A stretch of 64,000 nt of DNA from NCBI GenBank assembly GCA_032718475.1, contig JAUCBJ010007470.1, forward strand, positions 39,868 to 103,867, in the 5' to 3' direction. The notes under the pieces were generated by a model. That model did no database searches, was not told the origin of the DNA, and was given only the letters and a program-made list of their open reading frames with translations. The DNA is from Nemertoderma westbladi (Eukaryota > Xenacoelomorpha > Nemertodermatida > Nemertodermatidae). How positions within the stretch are numbered: position 1 is the first letter of the stretch; the number at the start of each line of letters is the position of its first letter. Made by a program: the position numbers and the translations under genes. Below are positions 48,180 to 64,000 of the stretch, piece by piece.

Positions 48180-49433
48180 AAACTTGCATCCACCACCAAA
48201 ACAGAGATTTCATATTATTATTATATTCTAAGGTTTGTAGGCCTACTACATACATATGTTTGGTTGCGCTGCACCTTTACGCTAAATATATTGTCGTACA
48301 ACAGCTGGCAGTAGCGTAATGCTAATCAAGGTCATCTGTTGTACAAAGAGGGCAAAGTGTATCACAATACCGTATATTTGTTCTAGTAACTGCAATTAAT
48401 TGCCTAAATCTGATATATGATACTTTGTACTATGATATGATATGATATGAAGAAATACGGTAATTAAGTAGTCAGAATAAGATGACAATAATTTGACATA
48501 ATCTAACAAAATTACGTACCGGTACTACAGTATACCATTTTGTAAGGCAAAGGTACCGGTAAAGGGCACTAAACATCGTTTATGAAAAAATTTAAATTTT
48601 GATGGTAGCTTGTTTTTTTTTTCATTATAGCTATTTTAAAAAAGCTTGTGTGACAATTTTTGAAATTTAAAATACGGAAATTTTGTATTTTTAATTTAGC
48701 TTTTTAATTCTAGCTAGTAAAAAGCACTAGCTACCATAAAAAATATCTAATAAGGTTCTAGAACAATCACCAATTTCAAAAAAATAACGGTACTCAAAAA
48801 CAAAATAAAAAACAAGTAGCTTCTATATAAAAACACTAGCTACCATCAACAACACTAGCACCACAAAAATATGACATGCAATGAGTCCACAATATTTTCC
48901 AGAACATAAATCAATAACCCAAAACAGATATTAAAAAAGCTTAATAATGGTGACACGGGCTACACTAGTACCTGATGGGATTCTAAGACTTTGTAGGAAA
49001 AATGTACTGGCATTATTGTAGAAAATCACTTATCAAATTAAAAAGACAATTTCCACAAAAGACTTCAGAAAATAGCAAAAAATGGTATAGAAAAAAAGCA
49101 AGAAATAAATAAATAATGAAAATCAAAATTACTAGCTGCCATCTTACTGTTAGAAGGTTAAATATTTGTTCTACAAAAAACCTCATGATAAAAGCAATTT
49201 TCATATGAAAAAATTGGTCAAAAAGTGCGCACCCATACCCATAGCATAGTAATGCCAATATTTCCGTGTTATTTACGTCCTCATGGCTTCCCAACCATCT
49301 GCAATAACAACTTTTCTCAACCTTAATGTAATGTAATAATGTATTTGGCCGTATTATCATCTCACGATAGTCAGGAATATTGAAAGGGTAGTTTAAGTTT
49401 AACAATAATTATAATAAAATTAGATGTCGCCAT
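48180..49433. other. upstream region of desaturase B
   Basis: AT-rich. Words at 48700-48870 match 21980-22170 inverted. No core promoter can be named. The minus-strand frame 49013-49405 shows no domain. Confidence 0.4.
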
Positions 49434-63594
<14,161 letters not shown>

Positions 63595-63622
63595 AAGCCA
63601 TTCCATTACGCTAGACATCAAA

Positions 63623-63628
63623 AATAAA
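63623..63628 (+). promoter_or_regulatory. poly(A) signal of desaturase B
   Basis: AATAAA, 29 bases after the stop, in a 3' UTR start identical to copy A for about 55 bp, after which the copies diverge. Confidence 0.7.
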
Positions 63629-63649
63629 TTATTTAGCTACTGAATTTGT

Positions 63650-64000
63650 AAATAATTTCATTTGCTTTTTTTATGTTGATAAAAACTGTAGAGGAATCTT
63701 TGAAGGTTATCTATTCTAGATGTGGTATAAATAGAGAATCAGTTCTAACTTAGTTGAACCATTTTCTGTGATTTCAACGATAGAGTTTGGGACTTCACGT
63801 ACCGGTTATAGGTAGACTAACGTATTATAGCAACGTCATATAAAAAGGCATTATGGGATGGGTCTACTAAAGCATAAAGATGAACTGTCTCCTTGAATGG
63901 ATTAATACCAATCTTACTACCAAAAAAGTCACCTGAAAGTTGGATTGAACACAGTGCCTAGAGATTCCAGCGCTGTCCAACGCTGTACCACTTTGCTACT
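63650..64000. other. 3' flank; no gene seen
   Basis: Unique sequence with no recognisable feature. A tRNA-like word cluster at the very end (gtccaacgctgtaccac) is cut by the window. Confidence 0.35.

Overview
This is a eukaryotic, almost certainly animal, nuclear window. It is AT-rich, has GT-AG introns, and is packed with transposable elements, minisatellites and poly(G)/poly(C) runs. Only three host genes are supportable: one SMYD-type MYND/SET lysine methyltransferase gene (two exons, 13752-16605) and two tandem, same-strand, five-exon genes for cytochrome b5-fused front-end fatty acid desaturases (30223-36260 and 49434-63594). The frequent taggcct and accggt words, the two b5-desaturases and the mix of LINE, BEL/Pao and palindromic MITE elements fit a marine invertebrate. 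An echinoderm or other deuterostome is my guess, but the sequence does not prove it.

Layout. 1-3240: a direct tandem duplication carrying LINE 3' ends and arrays of a 16-bp perfect palindrome. 3600-12700: a SINE, a LINE split by a TA-flanked DNA element, a 16-bp satellite born inside that LINE, hairpin MITEs, a 29-bp minisatellite and a minus-strand LINE piece. 13752-16605: the SMYD-like gene. 17000-29340: decayed repeats, a degenerate LINE (19640-21560), and three pieces of one LINE family with an RTE-like C-terminus (one minus, two plus). 30223-36260: desaturase A, with a 28-bp minisatellite in intron 3 and a LINE tail in intron 4. 37000-46000: MITEs, a 26-bp minisatellite, and a BEL/Pao LTR element lacking reverse transcriptase nested between the long inverted repeats of a DNA element. 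49434-63594: desaturase B, whose intron 3 holds a nearly full-length LINE with an Ulp1-like (C48) cysteine protease, an AP endonuclease and reverse transcriptase.

Function. The two desaturases have the same exon structure (all phase-0 introns) and near-identical exons; they would act in the ER membrane on polyunsaturated fatty acyl or sphingolipid substrates. Exon 5 differs by two silent bases, while the middle of exon 3 differs strongly, which suggests patchy gene conversion. In copy B the last 42 or so bases of exon 2 plus its 5' splice site are tandemly repeated six times in 50-bp steps, giving six consecutive donor sites. Together with the protease-bearing LINE, this is the most unusual structure in the window. 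The SMYD gene has no visible functional link to the desaturases.

Limits: splice sites, clade names and copy relations were read by eye; no alignments, searches or expression data were available.
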